Shown here piece after piece: positions 8,806 to 17,692 of a stretch of 64,000 nucleotides of DNA (within the stretch, counting starts at the first letter, position 1; each line of letters opens with the position of its first letter). The notes beneath the pieces are model-generated. The model searched no databases and was not told where the DNA came from. It saw only the letters and a list, made by a program, of their open reading frames with translations. Made by a program: the position numbers and the translations under genes. Origin of the DNA: Thiotrichales bacterium (GTDB lineage: Bacteria > Pseudomonadota > Gammaproteobacteria > Thiomicrospirales > Thiomicrospiraceae); NCBI GenBank assembly GCA_016938655.1, contig JAFGUG010000026.1:93971-157970 (forward strand), read 5' to 3'.

Positions 8806-8966
8806 AACGCACCCATATTGGAATTTAATTTTATTTAGATAGTATATTTTAAAATATTATTGTTTATATTGTCTTATTAATAAAATTATTAACAACAATC
8901 TATCAGTGGCTTTCTTCTAAAATAACTCCATAGAACTTAAACGCTGCAAAGAAGTAGAGAGATCCA

Positions 8967-10631
8967 ATGAATCCAAATAAATACCGCCGCACACCAACCC
9001 CTGAAATGCCGAATAGACAGTGGCCGAATAATCAACTAACAAAAGCGCCTATTTGGGTGAGTGTGGATTTACGCGACGGCAATCAAGCGCTTGCCAAGCC
9101 AATGAATGTCGATCAAAAATTAGCACTTTGGCATCAATTGGTTGCGTTGGGTTTTAAAACGATTGAGATTGGGTTTCCGTCTGCCAGTCAGGTTGAATTC
9201 GATTTTACCCGTCGATTGATAGAAGACAACTTAATTCCAGATGATGTCACCGTGCAGGTTTTGGTTCAGGCGCGTGAACACCTAATTGAGCGCACCTATG
9301 AGTCACTGAAGGGCGTTAAGCAGGCGGTGATTCATGTCTATAACACCACCTCTATTGTGCAGCGTGAAAACGTCTTTGAAAAAACCAAAGACGAAATCAA
9401 AGCCATGGCGGTGCAGGGCGCACAATGGGTAAAAGAGTATGCCGAAAAGGCTTCGATGAGCAATCCAGAATCAAAATGGATTTTTCAATATTCGCCCGAG
9501 AGTTTTTCACAAACCGAGACCGATTATGCGGTTGAAGTCTGCCAAGCGGTCATGGATGTTTGGCAACCTACGCCTGAAAACAAGTGTATTTTGAATTTGC
9601 CTGCTACTGTTGAAAGCACCTCACCTAACCGCTTTGCCGATCAAGTCGAGTTTTTTATTAACCATTTACAAAATCGCGAATCGGCGCTGATCTCCATTCA
9701 CACTCATAATGATCGTGGTTGTGCCGTTGCCGCTGCTGAATTGTCGTTGTTGGCGGGTGCAGACCGTATTGAAGGCACTTTGTTAGGCAATGGCGAGCGT
9801 ACGGGTAACATGGACATTGTTACTTTAGCGATGAACTTGTTCAGTGAGGGGATTGATCCAGAGTTGAATTTAGCCAACCCAAGTCAATGGATTCCGGTGG
9901 TTGAAGCGGTGACACAAATTCAAACGCATCCACGCCATCCTTGGGTGGGCGATGTGGTTTACACCGCTTACTCAGGCAGTCATCAAGATGCCATTCGTAA
10001 ATGTTTGTTAAAACAAAAACCAGATGCGCCGTGGAATGTGGCCTATTTACCGATTGACCCAAAAGATTTAAATCGAGATTATGAAGCGATTATTCGGGTG
10101 AACAGTCAATCCGGTAAAGCGGGATCGGCGTTTGTGTTAGCGCAAGAGTATGGCTTAAATTTGCCTAAATGGGTTCAGTTAGATTTTGCCCCAACTGCGC
10201 AACGCTTAGCGGAAAAGCAGGGCGGGGTGGTCAGCCATAAAGATTTATTTGCGGCCTTTTCTGCTCAGTACGAATTAGAGACCACAGATATTGAAATTAA
10301 CCACTATCAATTACACCGAGAAGGGGACTTAGAGCACCTTTCTATTGAAGTGAATGGGGAAACCTGGAAAGGCACTGGTAATGGCACCTTGAGCGCGTTG
10401 TGTGATGCATGGCATAAACGTACCGGAAACACCGTTGATGTGATTGATTATGCCGAGCACGCTTTGCATACCTTGGATGAAAGCCCAAACGGAGAACAGG
10501 GTAAATTGGCGCAAGCCATGGCCTATGTTTATCTTCAGCAAGATGATACGCGCACCGTTGGCATTGCCTTAGCTAAAGACACGGTAACAGCGATGGTTAT
10601 GGCGCTTTTAAAAAGCTTAAACGCAAAGTAA
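8967..10631 (+). CDS. leuA: 2-isopropylmalate synthase, LeuA type 2
   Basis: Catalyses the first committed step of leucine synthesis, acetyl-CoA plus 2-oxoisovalerate to 2-isopropylmalate, in the cytoplasm. The 554-residue length and N-terminus ([15 protein letters not shown]) fit the longer LeuA2 group. DLRDGNQAL at 34-42 and the metal motif HTHNDRG at 245-251 are present, and GNGERTGN follows near 275. The C-terminal part is the allosteric leucine-binding domain. AGAGAG lies shortly before the ATG. It is a lone leu gene here, divergent from an Lrp-type regulator; no leader peptide or attenuator was seen. Confidence 0.95.
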   Translation: MNPNKYRRTPTPEMPNRQWPNNQLTKAPIWVSVDLRDGNQALAKPMNVDQKLALWHQLVALGFKTIEIGFPSASQVEFDFTRRLIEDNLIPDDVTVQVLVQAREHLIERTYESLKGVKQAVIHVYNTTSIVQRENVFEKTKDEIKAMAVQGAQWVKEYAEKASMSNPESKWIFQYSPESFSQTETDYAVEVCQAVMDVWQPTPENKCILNLPATVESTSPNRFADQVEFFINHLQNRESALISIHTHNDRGCAVAAAELSLLAGADRIEGTLLGNGERTGNMDIVTLAMNLFSEGIDPELNLANPSQWIPVVEAVTQIQTHPRHPWVGDVVYTAYSGSHQDAIRKCLLKQKPDAPWNVAYLPIDPKDLNRDYEAIIRVNSQSGKAGSAFVLAQEYGLNLPKWVQLDFAPTAQRLAEKQGGVVSHKDLFAAFSAQYELETTDIEINHYQLHREGDLEHLSIEVNGETWKGTGNGTLSALCDAWHKRTGNTVDVIDYAEHALHTLDESPNGEQGKLAQAMAYVYLQQDDTRTVGIALAKDTVTAMVMALLKSLNAK

Positions 10632-10681
10632 AAAACAAGGTTATCCACCTCAGTACCCCCTTTTTAACCTATAAGGGGTTG

Positions 10682-10691
10682 GCAGGCCTGT
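10682..10691. repeat. Iterated palindrome copy downstream of leuA
   Basis: GCAGGCCTGT holds the CAGGCCTG core at 10683-10690, about 50 bases past leuA. It is followed by TTGG and a T6 run, and preceded by CCCCTT...AAGGGG pairing, so the whole 10655-10700 stretch may act as a terminator for leuA. Confidence 0.5.
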
Positions 10692-10804
10692 TGGTTTTTT
10701 GAAACACATTAAATTCAAAGACAGTTTCACCTTAACTTAATATTAAAGACCGGTAAATTTAGGCATAATAGACTTAATTAAATACTTATATAAGGTCTGT
10801 TATT

Positions 10805-11413
10805 ATGATGTTAGAAACAAAATCTGCCACGCCACTTGAGCTCTACCGCCTGTTAGTTGGAGGCATTGTTCCACGTCCTATCGCTTGGGTAAGCACTCAA
10901 AACTCAGCAGGCCTGTCTAATTTAGCGCCTTATTCTTTCTTTAGTGTGGCCAGTTGTAATCCTCCTATTCTCACGATTACCAATGTCGCTTCACAAAATA
11001 AAGTTGCCAAAGATACGTTAAACAATCTGCTGCAAACCAACGAGTGCGTGGTGAATATTGTCAGTGCTTCTCAAGTTGATGAAATGAACCAAAGTTGTGC
11101 GCCTTATTCAGAGCAACAAAGTGAAATTGATGAAATTGGGATTGAAACGGTGGCCAGTCAAACCGTTGCGCCTCTTGGTGTTAAAGGCTCTGCCGTGCGC
11201 TATGAATGTCGTTTAAGAGAGACAATAACCCTGTCTGATAAACCAATGGGTGGGGTATTGATATTACTCGATGTGGTTGCGATTTCAGTTGAGGATTCAG
11301 TTATTAAAGAGGGGATGATTGATGCGAACCTGCTTCAAGCGGTGGGTAAGTTGGGCGGCAATGACTATTGTAACGCCCAAGCAGATTTTATGCTTTTAAG
11401 ACCGGAACTGTAA
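10805..11413 (+). CDS. Flavin reductase-like (DIM6/NTAB family) flavoprotein
   Basis: The 202-residue product matches the FMN-binding flavin-reductase-like split-barrel family. The N-terminus has LYRLLVGGIVPRPIAWVST and then GLSNLAPYSFFSVASCNPP, the usual flavin-binding blocks. These proteins bind FMN and act as reductases or components of oxygenases; the substrate here is unknown. It is transcribed alone, and the ATG at 10805 follows AAGG. An internal copy of the dispersed palindrome at 10908-10915 encodes Ala-Gly-Leu. Confidence 0.88.
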   Translation: MMLETKSATPLELYRLLVGGIVPRPIAWVSTQNSAGLSNLAPYSFFSVASCNPPILTITNVASQNKVAKDTLNNLLQTNECVVNIVSASQVDEMNQSCAPYSEQQSEIDEIGIETVASQTVAPLGVKGSAVRYECRLRETITLSDKPMGGVLILLDVVAISVEDSVIKEGMIDANLLQAVGKLGGNDYCNAQADFMLLRPEL

Positions 11414-11430
11414 ACTTCAATATATAACAA

Positions 11431-11444
11431 GTTTCACGTGAAAC
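11431..11444. promoter_or_regulatory. parS-like ParB binding site (perfect core)
   Basis: GTTTCACGTGAAAC is the 14-bp core of the widely conserved chromosomal parS palindrome. It is intergenic, between the convergent flavin-reductase and rhodanese genes. It is one of four perfect copies in the window. ParB binding is established for this sequence in many bacteria and inferred here. Confidence 0.8.
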
Positions 11445-11447
11445 TAA

Positions 11448-11480
11448 AAAACCGCCTGCTGCAAAAGCAGTAGACGGTTT
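11448..11480 (-). terminator. Intrinsic terminator of the rhodanese gene
   Basis: An interrupted hairpin pairs AAACCG (from 11448) with CGGTTT (to 11480) and CTGC with GCAG around an AAAA loop. On the minus strand it ends in a T6 run, so it mainly serves the gene that ends at 11508. It may also slow transcription of the convergent gene. Confidence 0.75.
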
Positions 11481-11507
11481 ATGTCGTTTTTAACAGGTGT
11501 TTAAGTG

Positions 11508-12092
11508 CTATTTTACAAAATAAGCATTTGACGCGGTTAAGTTATAAGTCCAAGGTAGGTTGTTGTACTTCCAGCCTGATTTGAAACGGTAGCCTTTATG
11601 CTCCCCCTCTTTTAACTTCCCGCCTTCAAAACCGTCCGTCATGATGTACACATTCTTATATCCGTACTGATCAAGCATTTTAGCGCCCGGTTGCGCTCTA
11701 GATGAGCCAGAACGACACATTAAGATGTAAGTAGAGTTTTCATCTGCTCCTAACGCAGCGGCTTTTTCTTCCAGTTCAGAAACAAAATTAGGGTTGTTTA
11801 CGGATTTATAACGTGGTTTTTTTGGGTCTAGTTCACCATATTTAAATTGCACGGTTGGAATCATAATTTGTGCTTTATCGGTGTAACCAACAAACTGCCA
11901 CTCTTCCGGGGTACGAACATCCACTAAGATAACTTTAGGATCTTTTTGCATCATCTCATAAGCTTCTTTAGAATCTACGTAAAGCCCTTGGGGGGTCTGT
12001 TTTTTTGGATCTGTGGGTGCTGGAGCAGCCAAACTGTTGATAGTAAATGTGCTTGTAACAGCAAGTGCTGTAGCGATGGCGAGTTTTTTCAT
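11508..12092 (-). CDS. Exported single-domain rhodanese
   Basis: A sulfurtransferase-type protein of 194 residues with a signal peptide (about 1-22), hence periplasmic. The rhodanese domain shows VILVDVRTPEEW at 54-65 and the active-site loop MCRSGSSRA with catalytic Cys126. The family moves sulfane sulfur from thiosulfate or persulfides to acceptors such as cyanide or thiols; the natural substrate is unknown. It is a single-gene unit with its own terminator. It fits the sulfur-related content elsewhere (DsrE proteins), but it is not in their cassette. Confidence 0.88.
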   Translation of the reverse strand: MKKLAIATALAVTSTFTINSLAAPAPTDPKKQTPQGLYVDSKEAYEMMQKDPKVILVDVRTPEEWQFVGYTDKAQIMIPTVQFKYGELDPKKPRYKSVNNPNFVSELEEKAAALGADENSTYILMCRSGSSRAQPGAKMLDQYGYKNVYIMTDGFEGGKLKEGEHKGYRFKSGWKYNNLPWTYNLTASNAYFVK

Positions 12093-12344
12093 AATGATTA
12101 AATTCTCTTTTTGTTATTTCTGTTTTTAAATTTCATACGTAATGTAACCCAAAGTATAAGGGTTTAATAATATAAATAAAATATAGACAGATAAATTTAA
12201 CTAATTAAATTTACTTAATGTTGTTAACAGTGTTTTCTATAAGGTTTTATTGGCTTTTTAAAGCGCGTTTGCTATCTGTTGCATGGTGAATGGTTTATTA
12301 TGAAAAGCTAAACTTATCTGCCTGACTATATTGAAGGGGGTTCT

Positions 12345-14135
12345 ATGAATCCTGGCCACTCTACTGCTTTAATGCTTATTACACTCTTTACGGTGTTTTT
12401 ATCTCCCAATACTGCTTTAGCTGAAACCATGGGCACCGCTCAGGCATTAGACTGGTTCACGATGTTGATGTGGTTGTTTGGTGGTTTAGCGTTGTTCTTA
12501 TTTGGTATGGAGCAGATGATTAAAGGTTTGTTGACCATTGCCGGTGAACAGATTAAAAATGTGCTCGCTAAAATGACCACCAATCGAGTGATGGGTGCCG
12601 TGGTGGGTGCTGGGGTGACGGCGGTTACCATGTCCTCTTCGGTGACCAGTGTGCTTGCCGTGGGCTTTGTATCAGCCGGCTTAATTTCTGCAGGTCAGGC
12701 AGCGGGTGTGATTATGGGAGCCAATTTAGGTACCACCATAACCGTTCAAATTGTGGCGTTTAAAGTAACGAACTTTGCACTGTTGATGATTGCAATTGGT
12801 TTTGTGATTCAGTTTGCGGCACAGTTAAGAAAAAAAATCGCCATAGGCCAGCTGATAATGGGATTAGGTTTAATCTTTTTTGGGATGAATGTCATGAGCG
12901 ATGGCATGGAACCTTTACGAGATTATCAGCCATTTTTGGACATTATGCAGCAGATGCAAAACCCGTTATTAGGGATTTTAGCAGGCTTTATTTTTACGGC
13001 AATGGTGCAATCCTCCGCTGCAACCATCGGTATTGTCATTGTTATGGCAAGCAGTGGATTTGTGACCTTACCAGCCGGTATCGCGCTCGCTATGGGTGCC
13101 AATATTGGCACGACTGTGACTGCTTTACTGGCCACCATTGGTAAATCAAGAGAGGCCTTAAGAACGGCACTGATTCACCTGCAATTTAACGTGTTTGGGG
13201 TGTTAATTTGGTTACCATTTATTCCGGAACTGGCAGACATGGCACTGTATTTAACTGCGAGCGAAGTGGCCAATGGCGATGTAATAAATACGGCCGCGGC
13301 GAATACACCCCGTGATATCGCTAATGCAAACACCCTATTTAACCTTATTTCGTTGATTATATTCCTACCTTTAATACCGGTTTTTTTATGGGTCGTGAAT
13401 AAGCTAGTGCCTGTCGTTTCAGAAGAAAAAACCGGTGGCGAGTTTAAACCCGAGTTTTTAGATGCTTCTTTATTAGAAACCCCAAGCTTGGCGACGCAAG
13501 CTGTGATATTTGAATTAGAGCTTTTTCAGAAGCAGTTTGGTCTGTTTTATCGACGGGCGGTGGTCTTAATTTCATCGCCCAATATGGCCAAACTTAGCCG
13601 AGAAGATCTCTCTATTCAACGATTGCGTAGTTATCAAAATCAGATTCTCAGTTATTTAGGCCGTTTGGGGCAAGCGGAAATGTCGCCTGAAGAGCAGCAG
13701 GAATATATGAAATTAATGAACGTCGTGAATAACATTGAATCGATGTTGGATGCGATTCATACCAATATACTCTCGGTTATTCACGAAATGATTCAAAATG
13801 GGGTAAAACCGAGTGAAACTATGCTGAACTTGGTAGGGCAATTCACCGCAGAGGTGGGTAAATCGATAGAGAAATCTCTGTTATCTATCTGTCAGAAAAA
13901 TAGTGAATTAGCCATGGAAGTCATTGCGATTAAGCCGACGATAGATCACTTGATGCAAGAAGCGTTAACGCATCAAATAAAACGTTTTCAGCCAAACCAG
14001 GCACGTCTAACCATCTTCCGTTTTGAAATGCGTTTAGTGGATGGTTTTAAACAGCTTCACACTTTATCAAAACGCACCGCTAGACTTCAGTTGTCTGAGA
14101 GTGCCACTCAAGATGTGTTGGATGTTAAAAAGTGA
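12345..14135 (+). CDS. Na/Pi cotransporter family protein with PhoU-like C-terminus
   Basis: Inner-membrane protein of 596 residues. Two inverted Na/Pi-cotransporter repeats are visible, with the paired serine motifs TMSSSVTSVLAVGF (about 84-97) and MVQSSAATIGIVIV (about 220-233), each preceded or followed by GANLGTT/GANIGTT. After the last membrane segment (about 345) there is a helical cytoplasmic PhoU-like domain to the end. The family imports or exports phosphate with Na+. It starts after GGGGG at about 12336. It is apparently monocistronic. Confidence 0.88.
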   Translation: MNPGHSTALMLITLFTVFLSPNTALAETMGTAQALDWFTMLMWLFGGLALFLFGMEQMIKGLLTIAGEQIKNVLAKMTTNRVMGAVVGAGVTAVTMSSSVTSVLAVGFVSAGLISAGQAAGVIMGANLGTTITVQIVAFKVTNFALLMIAIGFVIQFAAQLRKKIAIGQLIMGLGLIFFGMNVMSDGMEPLRDYQPFLDIMQQMQNPLLGILAGFIFTAMVQSSAATIGIVIVMASSGFVTLPAGIALAMGANIGTTVTALLATIGKSREALRTALIHLQFNVFGVLIWLPFIPELADMALYLTASEVANGDVINTAAANTPRDIANANTLFNLISLIIFLPLIPVFLWVVNKLVPVVSEEKTGGEFKPEFLDASLLETPSLATQAVIFELELFQKQFGLFYRRAVVLISSPNMAKLSREDLSIQRLRSYQNQILSYLGRLGQAEMSPEEQQEYMKLMNVVNNIESMLDAIHTNILSVIHEMIQNGVKPSETMLNLVGQFTAEVGKSIEKSLLSICQKNSELAMEVIAIKPTIDHLMQEALTHQIKRFQPNQARLTIFRFEMRLVDGFKQLHTLSKRTARLQLSESATQDVLDVKK

Positions 14136-14329
14136 GTCTTATAATTAAGTGCTGACGCACTGAATAGAAAAAAATAAGGATTCAGCTAAAAAGTGGGTTC
14201 GAAAAACCCTGTTTCCTGCTGTTTTTAGGGTTGGGGTAATGCATTACCTTAAGTTTTACGTTTTTTTGGCATTTTGAGCGTTTTAAGAGCCCATTTATTG
14301 AAAATTAGCGGACTAGATTCATTTTTTAA

Positions 14330-14343
14330 GTTTCACGTGAAAC
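14330..14343. promoter_or_regulatory. parS-like ParB binding site (perfect core, 18-bp palindrome)
   Basis: AAGTTTCACGTGAAACTT (14328-14345) is a perfect 18-bp palindrome around the parS core. It is intergenic, about 50 bases upstream of the small lipoprotein gene, 2.9 kb from the first copy. Confidence 0.82.
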
Positions 14344-14394
14344 TTTTTCGCAGAAATAAGCTTTTTATGTGATTGTTATAAAGGAGCAGGAATT

Positions 14395-14619
14395 TTGAAA
14401 TATTTTATGAGCACCATCGTTTTGAGTCTTTTGATTTTGTCGGGTTGCAGTTACAACCAAACGTTTATAAAAAAGGCTAACGTTTCAGATGCACAATTTT
14501 TTCAAGATAAGGTGTATTGTCAAAGTGGGGCGAGTGGGCAAAATCAAGAGGCAACCAAAGACCAACGTTTAATTCCGTATGCAGAGTGTATGCTTAATCT
14601 TGGTTACCAACAAAAGTAA
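14395..14619 (+). CDS. Small lipoprotein, unknown function
   Basis: The product has 74 residues with a lipoprotein signal ending LLILSGC, so Cys18 would be lipidated and the mature peptide is about 57 residues. The TTG at 14395 is chosen because AAGGAG lies 8 bases upstream; an ATG at 14407 is too far from that site. The mature part has two further cysteines (in VYCQSG and YAECM) that could form a disulfide. I do not recognise the family. It converges with yjbQ. Confidence 0.7.
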   Translation: MKYFMSTIVLSLLILSGCSYNQTFIKKANVSDAQFFQDKVYCQSGASGQNQEATKDQRLIPYAECMLNLGYQQK

Positions 14620-14630
14620 ACTAAATACAA

Positions 14631-15050
14631 TTAATCGCCTTGCACGGTCATAACGATACTTCGATTGAAACGACCTGTTCGGTGTTCGTATAAGAATAAG
14701 CCTTGCCAAACACCCAAGTTCAATTGACCATGGGTAATAGGGATGGTTTGACTCATATCGGTAATCATGCATCGTATGTGGCCACTCATATCATCATCCC
14801 CCTCATAATTATGGTTATATTTTGGGTCACCATCCTTCACGGTTTTTTGCATCCAGTACTCTATGTCCTCTCTTACCGTTGGGTCGGCGTTCTCGGTAAT
14901 GATCAATGAGGCTGAGGTGTGCTGTATAAAAACATGACACAATCCGGTTGTAATTTGACACTGGCTAACAAAACGCTCTACTTCAGAGGTAATGTTATAG
15001 GTGCCTCTCGCGGAACTGGTAAGGGTGATCTCTGTCTGTTCTGTTTTCAT
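14631..15050 (-). CDS. yjbQ: YjbQ/UPF0047 family protein
   Basis: The 139-residue protein belongs to the YjbQ family, small trimeric cytoplasmic proteins some of which have weak thiamine-phosphate synthase activity. The diagnostic stretches are present: GLCHVFIQHTSASLIITENADP, then DMSGHIRCMI, and near the end LGVWQGLFLYEHR. The start at 15050 has AAGG 6 bases upstream, better than an upstream ATG at 15086. The physiological role is not settled for the family. Confidence 0.88.
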   Translation of the reverse strand: MKTEQTEITLTSSARGTYNITSEVERFVSQCQITTGLCHVFIQHTSASLIITENADPTVREDIEYWMQKTVKDGDPKYNHNYEGDDDMSGHIRCMITDMSQTIPITHGQLNLGVWQGLFLYEHRTGRFNRSIVMTVQGD

Positions 15051-15207
15051 ATAAGACCTTATTTTTACTGAAAAAAAGATAAACAATCTGATTATTGTCT
15101 GTTAGACGCTACCTTAAAACCTTATAATAATAGGTTAAATTTTTTGCCAATATTTAGAGTCATGTGAATCTAGATTTTGCATAAATGCTCTATAAACTGA
15201 GGTTGAT

Positions 15208-17565
15208 TTGCATCTATTAAAGCGATCGTACAAGTTGTTAACGTTGGTCAGTGCCACTTTTATTGCGGTTGCCTTTGCCTTTTTATTGGTCGCAAAAGGC
15301 GTAGTTAATCAGCAAGATCAGGCAATTCAGTTAACTAAAAATGTTCAAGTTGAACTAGCTCAAGTTCGACTAGCATTAACGCAATCAATGGAACTTGGTT
15401 TGCCCTTCAATCCTTTAGCAAGCGAAGGAATCAACCTTGCCTTTCAGCAGGCAGAAAATACGTTTCAATCGTTGGATAAACTTGTCGCCGTCTCTTTTCT
15501 GTTAACCAAAGATGATAGCTTAAAAACAACGGTTTTGGCGCTTAAACAAACCCTTTACAGTTTACGAACCAACAACTCATCCACCATTACTAGTCTAGAT
15601 TCCCCTCCAACTCAAATGTTAACAGCGGTTGAATTTAACCAGGCACTTTCCTCCCTTCTAAGTCGAGTTCAAGCGTTTGAACAAGCATTGATAGCGGCAC
15701 TCTCCTCAGTAAACCGAACCTTCCTTTATGGATTGATCTTTGTCTTTTTATTGATTGTGGGGGTTGTTGGTGTTTTGTTCTTTAAAATGCGTAGATCTGG
15801 TAAAGAATTACAAGATTATGCCAACTTGTTACAAGAAGTGAACCAGTTAGTTCGTCAAAAAAATGCGCTTTTGGTCTCTGAAAATGAGCGCAGTCAAAAC
15901 TATTTGGATGTGGCCGGTGTGTTCATTGTGGTACTTGACTGTGATGGCAATATCGCCATGCTCAATAACAAGGCTTGTGAAATTTTAGGGTATGAAGAGT
16001 CAGATGTATTAGGGCAGAATTGGTTTGAGTTATGTATTCCCAATGATACTAAAACCGCTTTAAGCGAAATGTACGACGGCATTATCTTAAATCACCAACC
16101 GTTATTAGAACACTTTGAAAGTGAAGTGATTAGCCGCTCGGGTTCCAAACACATGATTGCTTGGCGCAATGCCTTATTGTTAAGTGATGAGGGGGTGATA
16201 GAGGGGATGATCTGTTCGGGTGAAGATGTGACAGAGTTAAAACGAACGGAAGATCAATTGGCTTTTATGGCGCATCACGATAACTTAACAGGCCTGCCTA
16301 ACCGTTCTCTGTTAACCGCTCGCTTACAACACGCCCTTGAAATTGCCCGCCGCCAACCCACCCTAATTGCGGTCTGTTTTTTTGATATTGATAACTTCAA
16401 AAATATTAATGACAGCTATGGCCATGATGTGGGTGATGAGTTGCTAATAACGGTTTCCAAACGGGTTTCTGATATTGTTCGTAGACAAGATACTTTGGCG
16501 CGTTTAGGGGGGGATGAGTTTGTTTTGGTCTTGGAAGATATTCGCGATAAAACCGAGGTAGCGGTGATTATTGAGAAAATAATCACTGCATTTGGTCAGC
16601 CTATGGATATTCAATCGCAAACACTCTCCGTAACCACCAGTATTGGAATTAGCTTGTATCCGCAAGATGGCTTAGATGTTAATGCTTTAATTAAGTACGC
16701 CGATACCGCCATGTACCAAGCAAAAGGCAACGGTAAAAATGCCTACGCCTTTTATGCAGAGCACATGACAGAAGAGTTAATGCAGCGTGTTTACATTCAA
16801 AAAGATCTAAAAACTGCGATTCTGAATCAACAGTTTGAAGTGTTTTATCAGCCACAAATTAACTTACAAACCAATCAAACGATTGGTTTAGAAGCCTTGG
16901 TACGCTGGAATCATCCAGAAAAAGGCGTGGTCATGCCTAATGAGTTTATTCAATTTGCTGAAGAGTCGAACTCGATTAAAGAGATTGGCTACCAAGTGTT
17001 ACGCAGAGCCTGTTTGGACATTAAAGAGCTTCATGATGAACAGTTATTTGATGGTTATGTGGCGGTTAATGTTTCTGCAGTGCAGTTAAGAGATCGTGAC
17101 TTTATCCCAAGCTTGCTAGATTTAATTGAAGAGACACAAATAAAACCAGAGTGGTTGGAGCTCGAATTAACCGAGTCTGTGGTGATGAACGAAACCAAAG
17201 AGGGCGTTTCAATGTTGAACTCGCTCAGTCAGATTGGCGTTAAGATTGCCATTGATGATTTTGGTACGGGCTACTCCTCTTTGAGTTACTTAAGCGAGTT
17301 GCCATTTGATAAGCTCAAAATTGATATGTCGTTTATACGCAATATATTAAGTGATGAAAAAGCCCGAACGGTTGCCCAAACCATTATTCAACTTTCAAAT
17401 AATATGAACATGACAACACTTGCAGAAGGCATTGAATACAGTGAACAAATGGACTACCTCAAGAAAAACCATTGTCAGCAAGGGCAGGGCTATCTAATTA
17501 GCAAGCCTAAACCCATTCGCAAGCTTAAACGTTGGCTTAAAAAATCTCGATTAAAAGCAGCTTAA
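15208..17565 (+). CDS. Membrane PAS-GGDEF-EAL c-di-GMP enzyme
   Basis: Inner-membrane signalling protein of 785 residues. A TTG start at 15208 is supported by GAGG 5 bases upstream. Membrane helices at about 13-30 and 172-192 flank a periplasmic helical sensor. Then come a PAS domain (about 230-345), a GGDEF domain with intact GGDEF at 434-438 and an RxxD inhibitory site at 425-428, and an EAL domain with EAL at 562-564 and DDFGTGYS at 683-690. Both catalytic signatures look intact, so it could make or degrade c-di-GMP. It is transcribed alone. Confidence 0.92.
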   Translation: MHLLKRSYKLLTLVSATFIAVAFAFLLVAKGVVNQQDQAIQLTKNVQVELAQVRLALTQSMELGLPFNPLASEGINLAFQQAENTFQSLDKLVAVSFLLTKDDSLKTTVLALKQTLYSLRTNNSSTITSLDSPPTQMLTAVEFNQALSSLLSRVQAFEQALIAALSSVNRTFLYGLIFVFLLIVGVVGVLFFKMRRSGKELQDYANLLQEVNQLVRQKNALLVSENERSQNYLDVAGVFIVVLDCDGNIAMLNNKACEILGYEESDVLGQNWFELCIPNDTKTALSEMYDGIILNHQPLLEHFESEVISRSGSKHMIAWRNALLLSDEGVIEGMICSGEDVTELKRTEDQLAFMAHHDNLTGLPNRSLLTARLQHALEIARRQPTLIAVCFFDIDNFKNINDSYGHDVGDELLITVSKRVSDIVRRQDTLARLGGDEFVLVLEDIRDKTEVAVIIEKIITAFGQPMDIQSQTLSVTTSIGISLYPQDGLDVNALIKYADTAMYQAKGNGKNAYAFYAEHMTEELMQRVYIQKDLKTAILNQQFEVFYQPQINLQTNQTIGLEALVRWNHPEKGVVMPNEFIQFAEESNSIKEIGYQVLRRACLDIKELHDEQLFDGYVAVNVSAVQLRDRDFIPSLLDLIEETQIKPEWLELELTESVVMNETKEGVSMLNSLSQIGVKIAIDDFGTGYSSLSYLSELPFDKLKIDMSFIRNILSDEKARTVAQTIIQLSNNMNMTTLAEGIEYSEQMDYLKKNHCQQGQGYLISKPKPIRKLKRWLKKSRLKAA

Positions 17566-17692
17566 TCGACATAGCTTAAACAATAAAACACTGCTATTTT
17601 ATTTTACGCTGCCCATCCTTTTTTCTGAACGTCATCTGAATTTTGTATTACGCTATAATGTCTGCAATTACTCCAAATAGAAAAGACAGACC

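Noticed and set aside
14235..14248. Perfect palindrome GGTAATGCATTACC
   Set aside because: A single copy with no partner elsewhere in the window and no T tract; may be chance or an operator, but there is no evidence for either.
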